A program made the translations under genes and the position numbers. Of a DNA stretch of 48,807 nt, positions 29,813-38,555 are shown piece by piece. This DNA comes from an uncultured Alphaproteobacteria bacterium (GTDB lineage Bacteria > Pseudomonadota > Alphaproteobacteria > HIMB59), in assembly GCA_902527525.1 (NCBI GenBank), contig CABZOW010000005.1, forward strand, positions 1-48,807, written 5' to 3'. The notes under the pieces were generated by a model. That model worked only from the letters and a program-made list of their open reading frames with translations, did not search any database and was not told where the DNA came from. How positions within the stretch are numbered: position 1 is the first letter of the stretch; each line of letters starts with the position of its first letter.

Positions 29813-30028
29813 ATGATTAACCGAGTATTTGATAAAAAAAAACATTTAAAGTGGGAGTATAGAATTTACACGCAATACTTAGATGATGAGGAATTAGAGT
29901 CAGAAAACGATTGGCTCAATAAAGGTGGAAAAGAAGGTTGGGAGTTAGTGAATGTTATCAAGGATAAATCAGACGTCTCGTCAAAACATAAAATGATTTA
30001 CTATTTTAAAAGAGAGAAAATATCCTGA
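29813..30028 (+). CDS. Small hypothetical protein, DUF4177-like
   Basis: KWEYRIYTQYLDDEEL...WLNKGGKEGWELVNVIKD pattern. Confidence 0.45.
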   Translation: MINRVFDKKKHLKWEYRIYTQYLDDEELESENDWLNKGGKEGWELVNVIKDKSDVSSKHKMIYYFKREKIS

Positions 30029-30055
30029 GAATTTCCTATAGGTTTATTTAATCAA

Positions 30056-30136
30056 ATGAATGAATATAGATATCTAATCTTTGGAATAGTTATAATTATA
30101 ATCACTTATATATTGTATTTGAGTATTACAACTTAA
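30056..30136 (+). CDS. 26-aa single-TM micro-ORF overlapping the ybgC start
   Basis: MNEYRYLIFGIVIIIITYILYLSITT; TAATG stop/start overlap with the next gene. Confidence 0.4.
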   Translation: MNEYRYLIFGIVIIIITYILYLSITT

Positions 30137-30534
30137 TGTTCCAATACACTTTTAAAATATATTATGAAGACACTGACTCTGGTGGAGTAGTTTATTATGC
30201 AAATTATTTGAAATTTATTGAAAGAGCCCGTACTGAAATGATTAATGAATTAGGTTTCACACTCACCACATTACTTAATGACTATGATCGACTTTTTTTA
30301 GTAAAAAAAATTGAATGTGATTATATTGAATCCTGTAAACTTGAGGACTCATTAAATGTACAAAGTAAAGTTTTGGTTCTTAAAAACGCTTCAATTGTAA
30401 TTGAGCAAAATCTCTTAAAACAAAATAAAATTATTTTTAGATCAAAAATTTTGATGGTTTGTGTTAATTCCCAAGGAATACCTAGTAAGATACCTAGCGA
30501 ACTTCATAGCTTAATGAAAAATGTAAATGGATAA
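30136..30534 (+). CDS. ybgC: YbgC-like acyl-CoA thioesterase (hotdog fold)
   Basis: YYEDTDSGGVVYYANYLKFIERARTEMINELG. Confidence 0.9.
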   Translation: MFQYTFKIYYEDTDSGGVVYYANYLKFIERARTEMINELGFTLTTLLNDYDRLFLVKKIECDYIESCKLEDSLNVQSKVLVLKNASIVIEQNLLKQNKIIFRSKILMVCVNSQGIPSKIPSELHSLMKNVNG

Positions 30535-32446
30535 ATTATTTGAGCCAACTAATAAATTTATTAAATCAACAAATCTTTATAAATTTCAAACTTTCTTAGA
30601 GAAAAAAATTTCTAAAAAATTTTTAAGTTATAATAAACTATGGCAGTGGAGCAACGAGAACCCAGAAAATTTTTGGTTGTCTCTAGTTGAATATTTTAAT
30701 ATAGACCTAAAAAAAAAAAGATTTTTCAAACCCTTTAAGAAAAGAAATTATTTTTGGACTTCCACTTTTTTTAATAATAGTAATCTTAACTACTATGATT
30801 TAATTTCTAAAAATAATTCTTCAGATATAGCTATCGAATTTATTGGAGAAAATAAATTCAAAGAAATAATTACCTATGGCGATTTAAATGAAAGAGTAAA
30901 TACCTTAAGTAATTTCTTTCAAAGCCTAGGTATTAAAAAAGGTGATGTAGTAGTTGGATATCTTCCAAATATACCCGACACTGTAATTAGTTTCTTGTCA
31001 TCCGCTAAAATAGGTGCAGTTTGGTCTTCTTGTTCAGCTGATTTTGGAACACAAGCCGTGATCGATAGGTTTTCGCAATTAAAACCTAAACTACTAATTA
31101 TCGCTGATCATTATTTTTACAATGGCAAAAAATTTCATTATTCAAAAAACCTAAGATTATTAAAACAAAAATTAAATAATCCAAGAATTTTAAAAACTAG
31201 TTATCCCTCTAAAAAGAATACCTCTCAATTTAAAAAAATCATCGCTCAAAAAAAATATAGAAAAATTAATCAACATGTTTTATTAGATTTCAACCACCCT
31301 CTTTATGTTTTATTTTCTAGCGGAACTACGGGGCTTCCCAAATGTATTACACACGGTCACGGTGGCTCACTACTTCAGCATTTAAAAGAATTAGCACTAC
31401 ATACCAACGTTAAATCAAAAGATAAGATGCTTTTTTTAACAACATGTGGTTGGATGATGTGGAACTGGACTGTTTCAAACTTATTATTAGGATCTACAGT
31501 TGTTCTTTATGATGGATCTCCATTCTACCCAAATACTAATCGAGTTATTAGTATGACAAAAGATACTAAATCAACAATGTTAGGTGCTGGTGCAAAGATT
31601 TATGAAACTATCCAGAACAAATACAAACCTAATAAAAAAAACGTTTTGAAAAAAATTAGCTGTTTTATATCTACTGGCTCTCCTCTAAGTCCAGATACTT
31701 TTAAATTTATAAATAAAAATTTAAATTCTCAATCATTCATACACTCAGTGAGTGGTGGTACTGACATTGTCTCATGTTTTATGTTAGGTATACCAACTCT
31801 ACCTGTATATTCCGGTGAAATTCAAGGACCAGGTCTTGGTATGAACATTGATGTTTATAATGAAAAGGGCAAACCTACAAAAAAAACTGGTGAGTTAGTT
31901 TGTAAGACCCCCTTTCCATCTAAGCCTATTTACTTTTGGAATGATAAACTTAATAGAAAATATAAATCTGCTTATTTCGAAAAATTTCCAAATATATGGG
32001 CCCACGGAGATTATGTAAAAAAAACAAATAATGGAGGTTATGTAATATTTGGAAGGTCAGATGCTACTTTAAACCCAGGAGGTGTAAGAATAGGGACGGG
32101 AGAAATCTATAATAGTTTGCAAAAATTTCATTGGATTGAGGATTGTTTGGCGACAGGATATATGACTGAAAATGATGAAAAAATTGTTCTTTTTTTGAAA
32201 TTATATAACTCAAAAATCAATATTGATTTTAGATCGGTATTAAAAAAACACCTCAAGGCATCTCTTAGTCCAAGGCATGTTCCATGGAAGGTATTTGTTG
32301 TGAAAGACATTCCGAGAACAAAAAGTGGAAAAAACTCTGAAATACTTGTCAAAAAAATCATCAATAATGATAAAGTTCAAAATCTAGGATCATTGGCAAA
32401 TCCTGAGTCAGTAAATGAGTATAGGATGATAAATATTAATGAATGA
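30527..32446 (+). CDS. aacS: Acetoacetate-CoA ligase
   Basis: LWQWSNENPENFWLSLVEYF, LFSSGTTGLPKCITHGHGG, TTCGWMMWNWTVS, GRSDATLNPGGVRIGTGEIY. Confidence 0.9.
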   Translation: MDKLFEPTNKFIKSTNLYKFQTFLEKKISKKFLSYNKLWQWSNENPENFWLSLVEYFNIDLKKKRFFKPFKKRNYFWTSTFFNNSNLNYYDLISKNNSSDIAIEFIGENKFKEIITYGDLNERVNTLSNFFQSLGIKKGDVVVGYLPNIPDTVISFLSSAKIGAVWSSCSADFGTQAVIDRFSQLKPKLLIIADHYFYNGKKFHYSKNLRLLKQKLNNPRILKTSYPSKKNTSQFKKIIAQKKYRKINQHVLLDFNHPLYVLFSSGTTGLPKCITHGHGGSLLQHLKELALHTNVKSKDKMLFLTTCGWMMWNWTVSNLLLGSTVVLYDGSPFYPNTNRVISMTKDTKSTMLGAGAKIYETIQNKYKPNKKNVLKKISCFISTGSPLSPDTFKFINKNLNSQSFIHSVSGGTDIVSCFMLGIPTLPVYSGEIQGPGLGMNIDVYNEKGKPTKKTGELVCKTPFPSKPIYFWNDKLNRKYKSAYFEKFPNIWAHGDYVKKTNNGGYVIFGRSDATLNPGGVRIGTGEIYNSLQKFHWIEDCLATGYMTENDEKIVLFLKLYNSKINIDFRSVLKKHLKASLSPRHVPWKVFVVKDIPRTKSGKNSEILVKKIINNDKVQNLGSLANPESVNEYRMININE

Positions 32447-33587
32447 TGTTTTTATAATTGATGCAGTCAGAACACCCATAGGAGCATATCTTGGAAACTA
32501 CAAAAAAACTGAGTCAGTAGATTTAGGAGTTTCTTGTCTTAAGGATTTATTTGAAAGAAATAAAAAAATTAATACTAAAGAAATAGAAGGGCTAATCTTG
32601 GGACAGGTCCTAACAAGCGGTCTGGGTATGAATACAGCAAGGCAAGTTGCTTTAAATTCTGGGATGCAACAGACATCTTTTGCTTATGTTGTAAATCAAG
32701 TTTGTGGCAGTGGCATGAGAGCTACCATGGACGGATCATCTAAAATTTATTCAGGTGAGTCTGATATATTAATTGTAGGTGGTCAGGAGAGTATGTCTAG
32801 AGCACGTCATACTTATTTAAGTAGGACAGGTGAAAAAAAATTAGGGAATAATGTTTTTATTGACACCCTAGTGAATGATGGATTGACAGACGCATTTTCA
32901 AAAGAGCATATGGGCACAACTGCAGAAAATGTTTCAAGAAGATATACTGTTACTAGACAAGACCAAGATCAATTTGCTTTTCAGTCATACCTTAAAACAT
33001 ATAAGGCTATTAAAAATAATTACTTTAAAAACGAATTGATGAAATCACCTTATAAAGACGAGGTTCGCAAAGACACTACCCTTGTAAAACTGGGTAAACT
33101 TAAAGCTGTCTTTAAAAAATCTGGAACAGTTACAGCCGGAAATGCCTCTTCACTAAATGATGGAGCTAGCTTTATAGCCTTAGCATCTGAGAATTATATA
33201 AATTTTAATAAAATTAAACCTATAGCAAAAATTTTATCTTGGGCTTCATCAGCCGGTAACCCTGATTATATGGGAGTCACTCCTATTACGGCCATACAGA
33301 AATTAATGAAGAAAATGGGTGTTAATATTGGTTACTTTGATCTCGTTGAGATTAATGAGGCATTTGCTGCAACCTCAGTTGCAGTTCAAAGATCATTAAA
33401 AATAGATCCAAATAAACTTAATATCTCTGGGGGAGCTATTGCCCTAGGTCACCCAATTGGTTGTTCCGGTGCGAGAATAGTTACAACCTTGGCTCATCAA
33501 TTAAGACGAACAAAACAAAAAATTGGAGTCGCGAGTATGTGTATTGGCGGTGGACAAGGTCTAGCAATTGCTATTGAAAAAATTTAA
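32439..33587 (+). CDS. atoB: Acetyl-CoA C-acetyltransferase (thiolase)
   Basis: VNQVCGSGMRATMDG, NEAFAATSVAVQ, GGAIALGHPIGCSGARIV, CIGGGQGLAIAIE. Confidence 0.94.
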   Translation: MNDVFIIDAVRTPIGAYLGNYKKTESVDLGVSCLKDLFERNKKINTKEIEGLILGQVLTSGLGMNTARQVALNSGMQQTSFAYVVNQVCGSGMRATMDGSSKIYSGESDILIVGGQESMSRARHTYLSRTGEKKLGNNVFIDTLVNDGLTDAFSKEHMGTTAENVSRRYTVTRQDQDQFAFQSYLKTYKAIKNNYFKNELMKSPYKDEVRKDTTLVKLGKLKAVFKKSGTVTAGNASSLNDGASFIALASENYINFNKIKPIAKILSWASSAGNPDYMGVTPITAIQKLMKKMGVNIGYFDLVEINEAFAATSVAVQRSLKIDPNKLNISGGAIALGHPIGCSGARIVTTLAHQLRRTKQKIGVASMCIGGGQGLAIAIEKI

Positions 33588-33599
33588 AACTTATTTCTT

Positions 33600-34490
33600 G
33601 TGAGTACATCATTAAAAGCAGCAATATTTTTGTGCTTCGCATCACTCTTTTGGTCTGGAAACTTTGTAATAGGGAGGTTCTCTTCACTTGAAAATATTGT
33701 CTCACCTCTATCTCTAGCATTTTATCGTTGGGTTATTGCTTTTCTAATTCTAACTCCTTTTTGTCTTCAAAAAGCTGTTAAAGAATTACCTCTCTTAAAA
33801 AAACAACCTGGAATGATTTTTTTAATTATTTTAACAGGTCCTACTCTTTTTAATACACTAGTATACTTAGGACTAACAGCGACCACTGTAATAAATTCTC
33901 TTCTTATAATCTCTACCACTCCAATGCTTATAATTTTATTTAATAAATTACTTTATAAAGCTCAAACAAATATTTTTCAGATGATAGGTATTTTCATTTC
34001 TTTAATTGGAGTTTGCTATGTTATTGCAAAAGGTAGCTTTCAAAATATTTTTGACTCCGAATTCTATTTTGGAGATATATTTATATTATTAGCTGTAACA
34101 TCATGGGCGCTCTATTCGATATTTCTAAAAAAAAATGAGACAGGAGTATCTGGCTTTAGTTTTTTGTATTTATCGTTCGTTTTTACAGTGATACTTTTGT
34201 TTCCCGTCTACTTATACGATATCTTTATTCAAGATAACTTTATAAATATTGATCAAAAAACATTATTAGTGATTGGGTACACGGGTATTTTTCCAAGCAT
34301 TATTTCATATATGTGTTGGAATACTGGTGTCGCACTGATTGGTCCAAATAAATCAGGTCCCTTTTTACATTTAATGCCAATATTTGGCGGTATTCTTGCA
34401 TTTTTAGCCTTTCGCGAAACTTTAGAAATCTATCATTACGCTGGTATTTTATCGGTCATTATTGGTATAATAATTACAAACAAAAAATAA
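33600..34490 (+). CDS. EamA/DMT-family transporter (GTG start)
   Basis: About 10 TM segments; LFWSGNFVIGRFS; repeated EamA architecture; YAGILSVIIGIIITN. Confidence 0.88.
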   Translation: MSTSLKAAIFLCFASLFWSGNFVIGRFSSLENIVSPLSLAFYRWVIAFLILTPFCLQKAVKELPLLKKQPGMIFLIILTGPTLFNTLVYLGLTATTVINSLLIISTTPMLIILFNKLLYKAQTNIFQMIGIFISLIGVCYVIAKGSFQNIFDSEFYFGDIFILLAVTSWALYSIFLKKNETGVSGFSFLYLSFVFTVILLFPVYLYDIFIQDNFINIDQKTLLVIGYTGIFPSIISYMCWNTGVALIGPNKSGPFLHLMPIFGGILAFLAFRETLEIYHYAGILSVIIGIIITNKK

Positions 34491-34521
34491 TTATTATTTT
34501 TATCTAGGAGGAATAATTAGA

Positions 34522-35652
34522 ATGGCAAAAAAAATAATTAAAAATAAGTCCATTAAGAGAAGAAATTTCCTTAAAGGCGCCGGTGCTGCAGCACTTGGTG
34601 CTGCCGCAGTTTCTTCTTTGCCAGCACCTGCGATATCAGGCGGGCATAAAGAATGGATTGTTTGCTGTGCATTTGGTAAGGCCGGTCTTTTAGGGCAAGC
34701 TATTGCTGCATATGCAGACAATATAAATAAATACTCTGATAAACTAAAAATGAAAGTTTACTACCCTGGTGAACTCGTTCCTGGCCTGCAGTCTTTCGAT
34801 GCTGTAAGAGAAGGCACTGCACAAATGGCTTATGGTGCACCTTATTATTGGACCAATGTATCAGATGCAATTGAATTTGTAGCTACTGGACCTTTTGGTA
34901 TGAATGCAATGGAACAAAATGCTTGGTGTTATTATGGTGGTGGAATTGAAGCTGCTGATAAAATTTATAATGAGCTCGGTGTAAAATTTTTACCAATGGG
35001 TAATACTGGTAACCAAATGGGGGGCTGGTTCAATAAAGAGATGAACACAGCTGACGATTATAAAGGTTTAAAAATGCGTATGCCTGGTCTTGGTGGAAGA
35101 ACAATTGGAAAATTAGGAGCAACAGCTGTTTTGATGGGAGGTCCTGATATTCTTACTTCATTAGCTTCTGGTGCGATTGATGCAGCAGAATGGATTTGTC
35201 CTGTTGCAGATTTAGGTCTTGGAATGCATCAAGCAGCTAAGTTCTATTATGGACCTGGTTGGCACGAGCCTTCAACTCTTCTTGATCTTTCTATTGACTT
35301 GAAGGAGTGGGAGGGACTTGATGCAGATACTCAAGCACTCATGATGGAAATGGCAAAGGCATTTAACGTTGATGTATTTAGTCGTTTTCAAGCCTTAAAT
35401 GGTCCAGCTTTAGGTAAGTTACTTAATGAACATGGAGTTCAACTTAAGACTTTCCCTGATGAGTTACTTATAGCTCTTGGTAATGCAGCGGGCGAAGTAA
35501 TGGAAGAGAGAGGATCAATTGACTCTCAAACTAAAGCCATTTGTAATCATATTCTATCGTTTAGAAAAAATATTATGGATTGGTCTACAAAAGGTGAATC
35601 AGAATTTGCTAGAATTAGAAATTTACCTTTCAAATTTCCGGATTCTGTATAA
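34522..35652 (+). CDS. TRAP transporter substrate-binding protein, TakP/DctP-like, Tat signal
   Basis: RRNFLKGAGAAALGAAAVS; YYPGELVPGLQSFDAVREGTAQM; GNTGNQMGGWF; MRMPGLGG; PGWHEPSTLL. Confidence 0.92.
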   Translation: MAKKIIKNKSIKRRNFLKGAGAAALGAAAVSSLPAPAISGGHKEWIVCCAFGKAGLLGQAIAAYADNINKYSDKLKMKVYYPGELVPGLQSFDAVREGTAQMAYGAPYYWTNVSDAIEFVATGPFGMNAMEQNAWCYYGGGIEAADKIYNELGVKFLPMGNTGNQMGGWFNKEMNTADDYKGLKMRMPGLGGRTIGKLGATAVLMGGPDILTSLASGAIDAAEWICPVADLGLGMHQAAKFYYGPGWHEPSTLLDLSIDLKEWEGLDADTQALMMEMAKAFNVDVFSRFQALNGPALGKLLNEHGVQLKTFPDELLIALGNAAGEVMEERGSIDSQTKAICNHILSFRKNIMDWSTKGESEFARIRNLPFKFPDSV

Positions 35653-35664
35653 GCAATTTAATTT

Positions 35665-35695
35665 GGGGGGGCGACAAAGCCCCTCCGTCTCTTAT
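35665..35695. terminator. Hairpin between convergent TRAP genes
   Basis: GGGGGGGC-GACAAA-GCCCCTCC (one wobble). Confidence 0.6.
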
Positions 35696-37068
35696 TAAAA
35701 TAATTTATCTGGTAACCACGTAGCTATTTCTGGAAAAAAACCAACTATAAATAAAGCAACTATTTGAACTGCTATAAAAGGCATAACGCCCTTATACATA
35801 TTTTGGGTATCTATTTCCTTTGGAGCCACTCCCCTTAAAAAGAAAAGTGAAAAACCAAATGGTGGAGTCATAAAACTAGTTTGTAAATTTAAGGATATTA
35901 AAATTCCTAGCCATAAAGGATCAGCACCATTGGCAATTAAAACAGGTCCAACTAAGGGAACTATTACAAAAATAATTTCAATATAATCTAAAAAAAAACC
36001 TAGGACAAAGATTGCAGCCATTACAATAAATAATGCTCCATATAATCCTCCAGGAAGTGTTCCTAAGAAATGCTCAATCATTTCATCACCATTGAAGCCT
36101 CTAAAAACTAGAGAGAACATTGAGGCGCCGATGAGTATCACAAATACAAAAGAACTTAATTTAACAGTACTAAGAGATACATCTCTGACATTCTTATAAT
36201 TTAATTGACCCTTTAAAGCTGCTATTATAGCTGCACCCACTGCACCCACTGATGCAGACTCAGTTGGAGTCGCTATACCCATTAAAATAGATCCTAGAAC
36301 CAGAAGAATTAATATTAATGGGGGGAGAATTGAGGTAATAGCATTGGTATAAATTTCACCTCTAGTTCTTTCAGTCTCAATGGGCGGACAACTATTAGGA
36401 TTAATTCTTGCATAAAAGTATATCAATACAATAAACATCCCCACCAACATCAAACCAGGCATCAATGCCCCTGCAAATAAATCAATTGCTGTGACGGGTT
36501 CGGGAACTAAGCTACCTGTCATCATAGCTGCCTCTTCATTTGCGCCTTGTAGTATGGAGGCAAGTAAAATTAAAACTATCGAAGGTGGAATTATTTGGCC
36601 TAAGGTTCCAGCAGCGCAGATAGTGCCAGTAGCTATTTTTTGATCGTACCCAGCTTTAATCATAGCAGGTAATGAAAGTGTGCCCATAGTGACTACAGTT
36701 GCTCCAACAATACCGGTAGATGCTGCAAGCATCATACCAACTAAGACTACCCCAATACCTAAGCCACCCTTAATAGATCCAAATAACTCACCGATTGATT
36801 GTAGTAACTCTCCAGCTATTTTTGTTTTCTCTAACATTATTCCCATAAAAATAAATAAAGGAACTGCGACTAAAGCCTCGTTTGTCATTGTTCCAAAAAT
36901 TCTTTGAGGAAAAAAACCAAGCATTCTAAAATTAAATATTTCTAGAGCATCACCAATAAAAGCAAATATTAGTGCAGAGCCAGCCAGAGTGAAGGCAACA
37001 GGAAAGCCAAAGAGAAGCAACACCAAGGTGCTAAGAAACATTATAATTGCTAAAACTTCAGGTGTCAT
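35695..37068 (-). CDS. dctM: TRAP transporter large permease (DctM-like)
   Basis: LLLFGFPVAFTLAGSAL, VPLFIFMGIMLEKTKIAGELL, LGQIIPPSIVLILLA, TPTESASVGAVGA. Confidence 0.95.
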   Translation of the reverse strand: MTPEVLAIIMFLSTLVLLLFGFPVAFTLAGSALIFAFIGDALEIFNFRMLGFFPQRIFGTMTNEALVAVPLFIFMGIMLEKTKIAGELLQSIGELFGSIKGGLGIGVVLVGMMLAASTGIVGATVVTMGTLSLPAMIKAGYDQKIATGTICAAGTLGQIIPPSIVLILLASILQGANEEAAMMTGSLVPEPVTAIDLFAGALMPGLMLVGMFIVLIYFYARINPNSCPPIETERTRGEIYTNAITSILPPLILILLVLGSILMGIATPTESASVGAVGAAIIAALKGQLNYKNVRDVSLSTVKLSSFVFVILIGASMFSLVFRGFNGDEMIEHFLGTLPGGLYGALFIVMAAIFVLGFFLDYIEIIFVIVPLVGPVLIANGADPLWLGILISLNLQTSFMTPPFGFSLFFLRGVAPKEIDTQNMYKGVMPFIAVQIVALFIVGFFPEIATWLPDKLF

Positions 37069-37573
37069 TACGCTCTGAAATATTATTTATTGACTTGATA
37101 ATATTTGAAATTGATTGAATAAATAAAAATATACAGAAAAATAAAATTGCACTTTTTAGTATATATAATGCTGGCAACCCTCCCACTTCTCTTGATATTT
37201 CGTTTATTTGAATAGATCTTGTTACAAAAGTAAAACTGTATTTCCAAATTATAAATAGAAATGGGAAAACAAGAATTATGTTTCCTAAAATGTCTACAAT
37301 GCTTTTATACTTCTTTGAGGCATCCCTGTAAAACACATCTATTCTTACATGTTCGTTTGAAAGGTAAGTAAAACCAGCTCCCAACATAAATATAAATGCA
37401 TGTAACCACACATAGCTTTCTTGCATCCATATAAAGCTGATACCAAAGCCGTATCTTAGAATCACTACCGTAAAAACAACCAAAACCATAAGCACTGCAA
37501 ATAATCCACATAGATACCCCACAGCTTTATTAATGGTATCTAAGATCTTTGCTAGTTTGATCAAAAATAACAT
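37058..37573 (-). CDS. dctQ: TRAP transporter small permease (DctQ-like)
   Basis: Four TM segments; WMQESYVWLHAFIFMLGAGFTYLSNEHVRIDVFY. Confidence 0.9.
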   Translation of the reverse strand: MLFLIKLAKILDTINKAVGYLCGLFAVLMVLVVFTVVILRYGFGISFIWMQESYVWLHAFIFMLGAGFTYLSNEHVRIDVFYRDASKKYKSIVDILGNIILVFPFLFIIWKYSFTFVTRSIQINEISREVGGLPALYILKSAILFFCIFLFIQSISNIIKSINNISERNDT

Positions 37574-37623
37574 AGCCGAGGATTATATATGGAGAAATGA
37601 CATATTAAAGTAACTTAATTAAA

Positions 37624-37715
37624 GGTCGAGGTGCCAACTTTATTTGTAAATAAAGCTTTTTCTCATGCGGGGTGAGATTCGGCACCTACAAAACATAATG
37701 TTTTCTTGATCGACC
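37624..37715. ncRNA. Candidate structured RNA/riboswitch-like element between dctQ and sdhC; strand unresolved
   Basis: Nested perfect helices by eye: GGTCGA/TCGACC encloses AGGTGCC/GGCACCT (which encloses CTTTAT/ATAAAG and TCTCA/TGAGA) plus AAAACA/TGTTTT. Confidence 0.45.
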
Positions 37716-37761
37716 GCTTTAAATAATAGAAGATTTATTTAGTTTTGCAGGCTTGAAATAT

Positions 37762-37791
37762 ATCAAATTAAGAATTTGATCAACATTTTTT
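37762..37791 (+). terminator. Terminator-like hairpin upstream of sdhC
   Basis: ATCAAATT-AAG-AATTTGAT then CAACATTTTTT; a second AATTTGAT at 37796-37803 can compete. Confidence 0.4.
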
Positions 37792-37877
37792 CCACAATTT
37801 GATTAATTTATACTACGCATGAATTAATAAAATAATAGCTTTTTACTATAAGATTTTTTTGAATATATTTCTTTTCT

Positions 37878-38243
37878 ATGGCTCCATTGTCACCACATTT
37901 ACAAATTTACAGGCCTTTTTTAACTATGATTTTCTCTATTACTAGCAGAATAGGCGTTATAGCATTTGCATTTTCAATTCCTTTCTTCGCAATTTGGTTA
38001 GGTAGTGCAAACATACTTCCTCAGCTCAATGTTCTATTAACAATGTTCATTAACTTGTTACCAATAAAGTTGATCTTTATTTTTTGGTTTTTTATTTTTA
38101 ACCATCATTTATTGAACGGTTTTAAATATTTTCTATGGTCTTTTGCAATCGGAATGGAAATTAAAAATGTTTATTTAACTACATACATCATATTAGTAAT
38201 AAATATTATAATGACATTAGCATTCACATCGATGATATTCTGA
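37878..38243 (+). CDS. sdhC: Succinate dehydrogenase cytochrome b556 subunit
   Basis: PLSPHLQIYRPFLTMIFSITSR; HHLLNGFKYFLWSF; upstream of sdhDAB. Confidence 0.88.
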   Translation: MAPLSPHLQIYRPFLTMIFSITSRIGVIAFAFSIPFFAIWLGSANILPQLNVLLTMFINLLPIKLIFIFWFFIFNHHLLNGFKYFLWSFAIGMEIKNVYLTTYIILVINIIMTLAFTSMIF

Positions 38244-38554
38244 TGAAAGCTTCGCAAAAATGGAAAATTGAAAGAATTATGTATCTTGCATTAATCCCTA
38301 TTAGTTATTGGTTCATATTATTTTTTTTAAACTCTCTATCTGATTCAAATTCTTTAAATATCTTATTATCAAATACGTCCAATAAGATTTTGTTGTCAAT
38401 TTTTTTTGTTATATCAATGTTCCATATTAGAATTCAATTAGGTAAAGTTTATGAAGATTATTTTAAGTTTAAGCAAATGAAATTTTATTCCTTTTTGACA
38501 GATTGTGCCATTAGTGTTTCATTTTTAATTTTTTTACCGGTATTATTTTTTTAA
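38243..38554 (+). CDS. sdhD: Succinate dehydrogenase membrane anchor subunit
   Basis: Three TM segments, [15 protein letters not shown] heme/quinone motif, position in operon. Confidence 0.82.
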   Translation: MKASQKWKIERIMYLALIPISYWFILFFLNSLSDSNSLNILLSNTSNKILLSIFFVISMFHIRIQLGKVYEDYFKFKQMKFYSFLTDCAISVSFLIFLPVLFF

Positions 38555-38555
38555 T

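Noticed and set aside
37624-37715. Assignment of the intergenic structure to TPP, SAM-II/SAM-V or SRP RNA
   Set aside because: Conserved cores of those families (for example CUGAGA plus ACCUGAUCUGGAUAAU for TPP, GGAAGCAGCC-type for SRP RNA) are not present.
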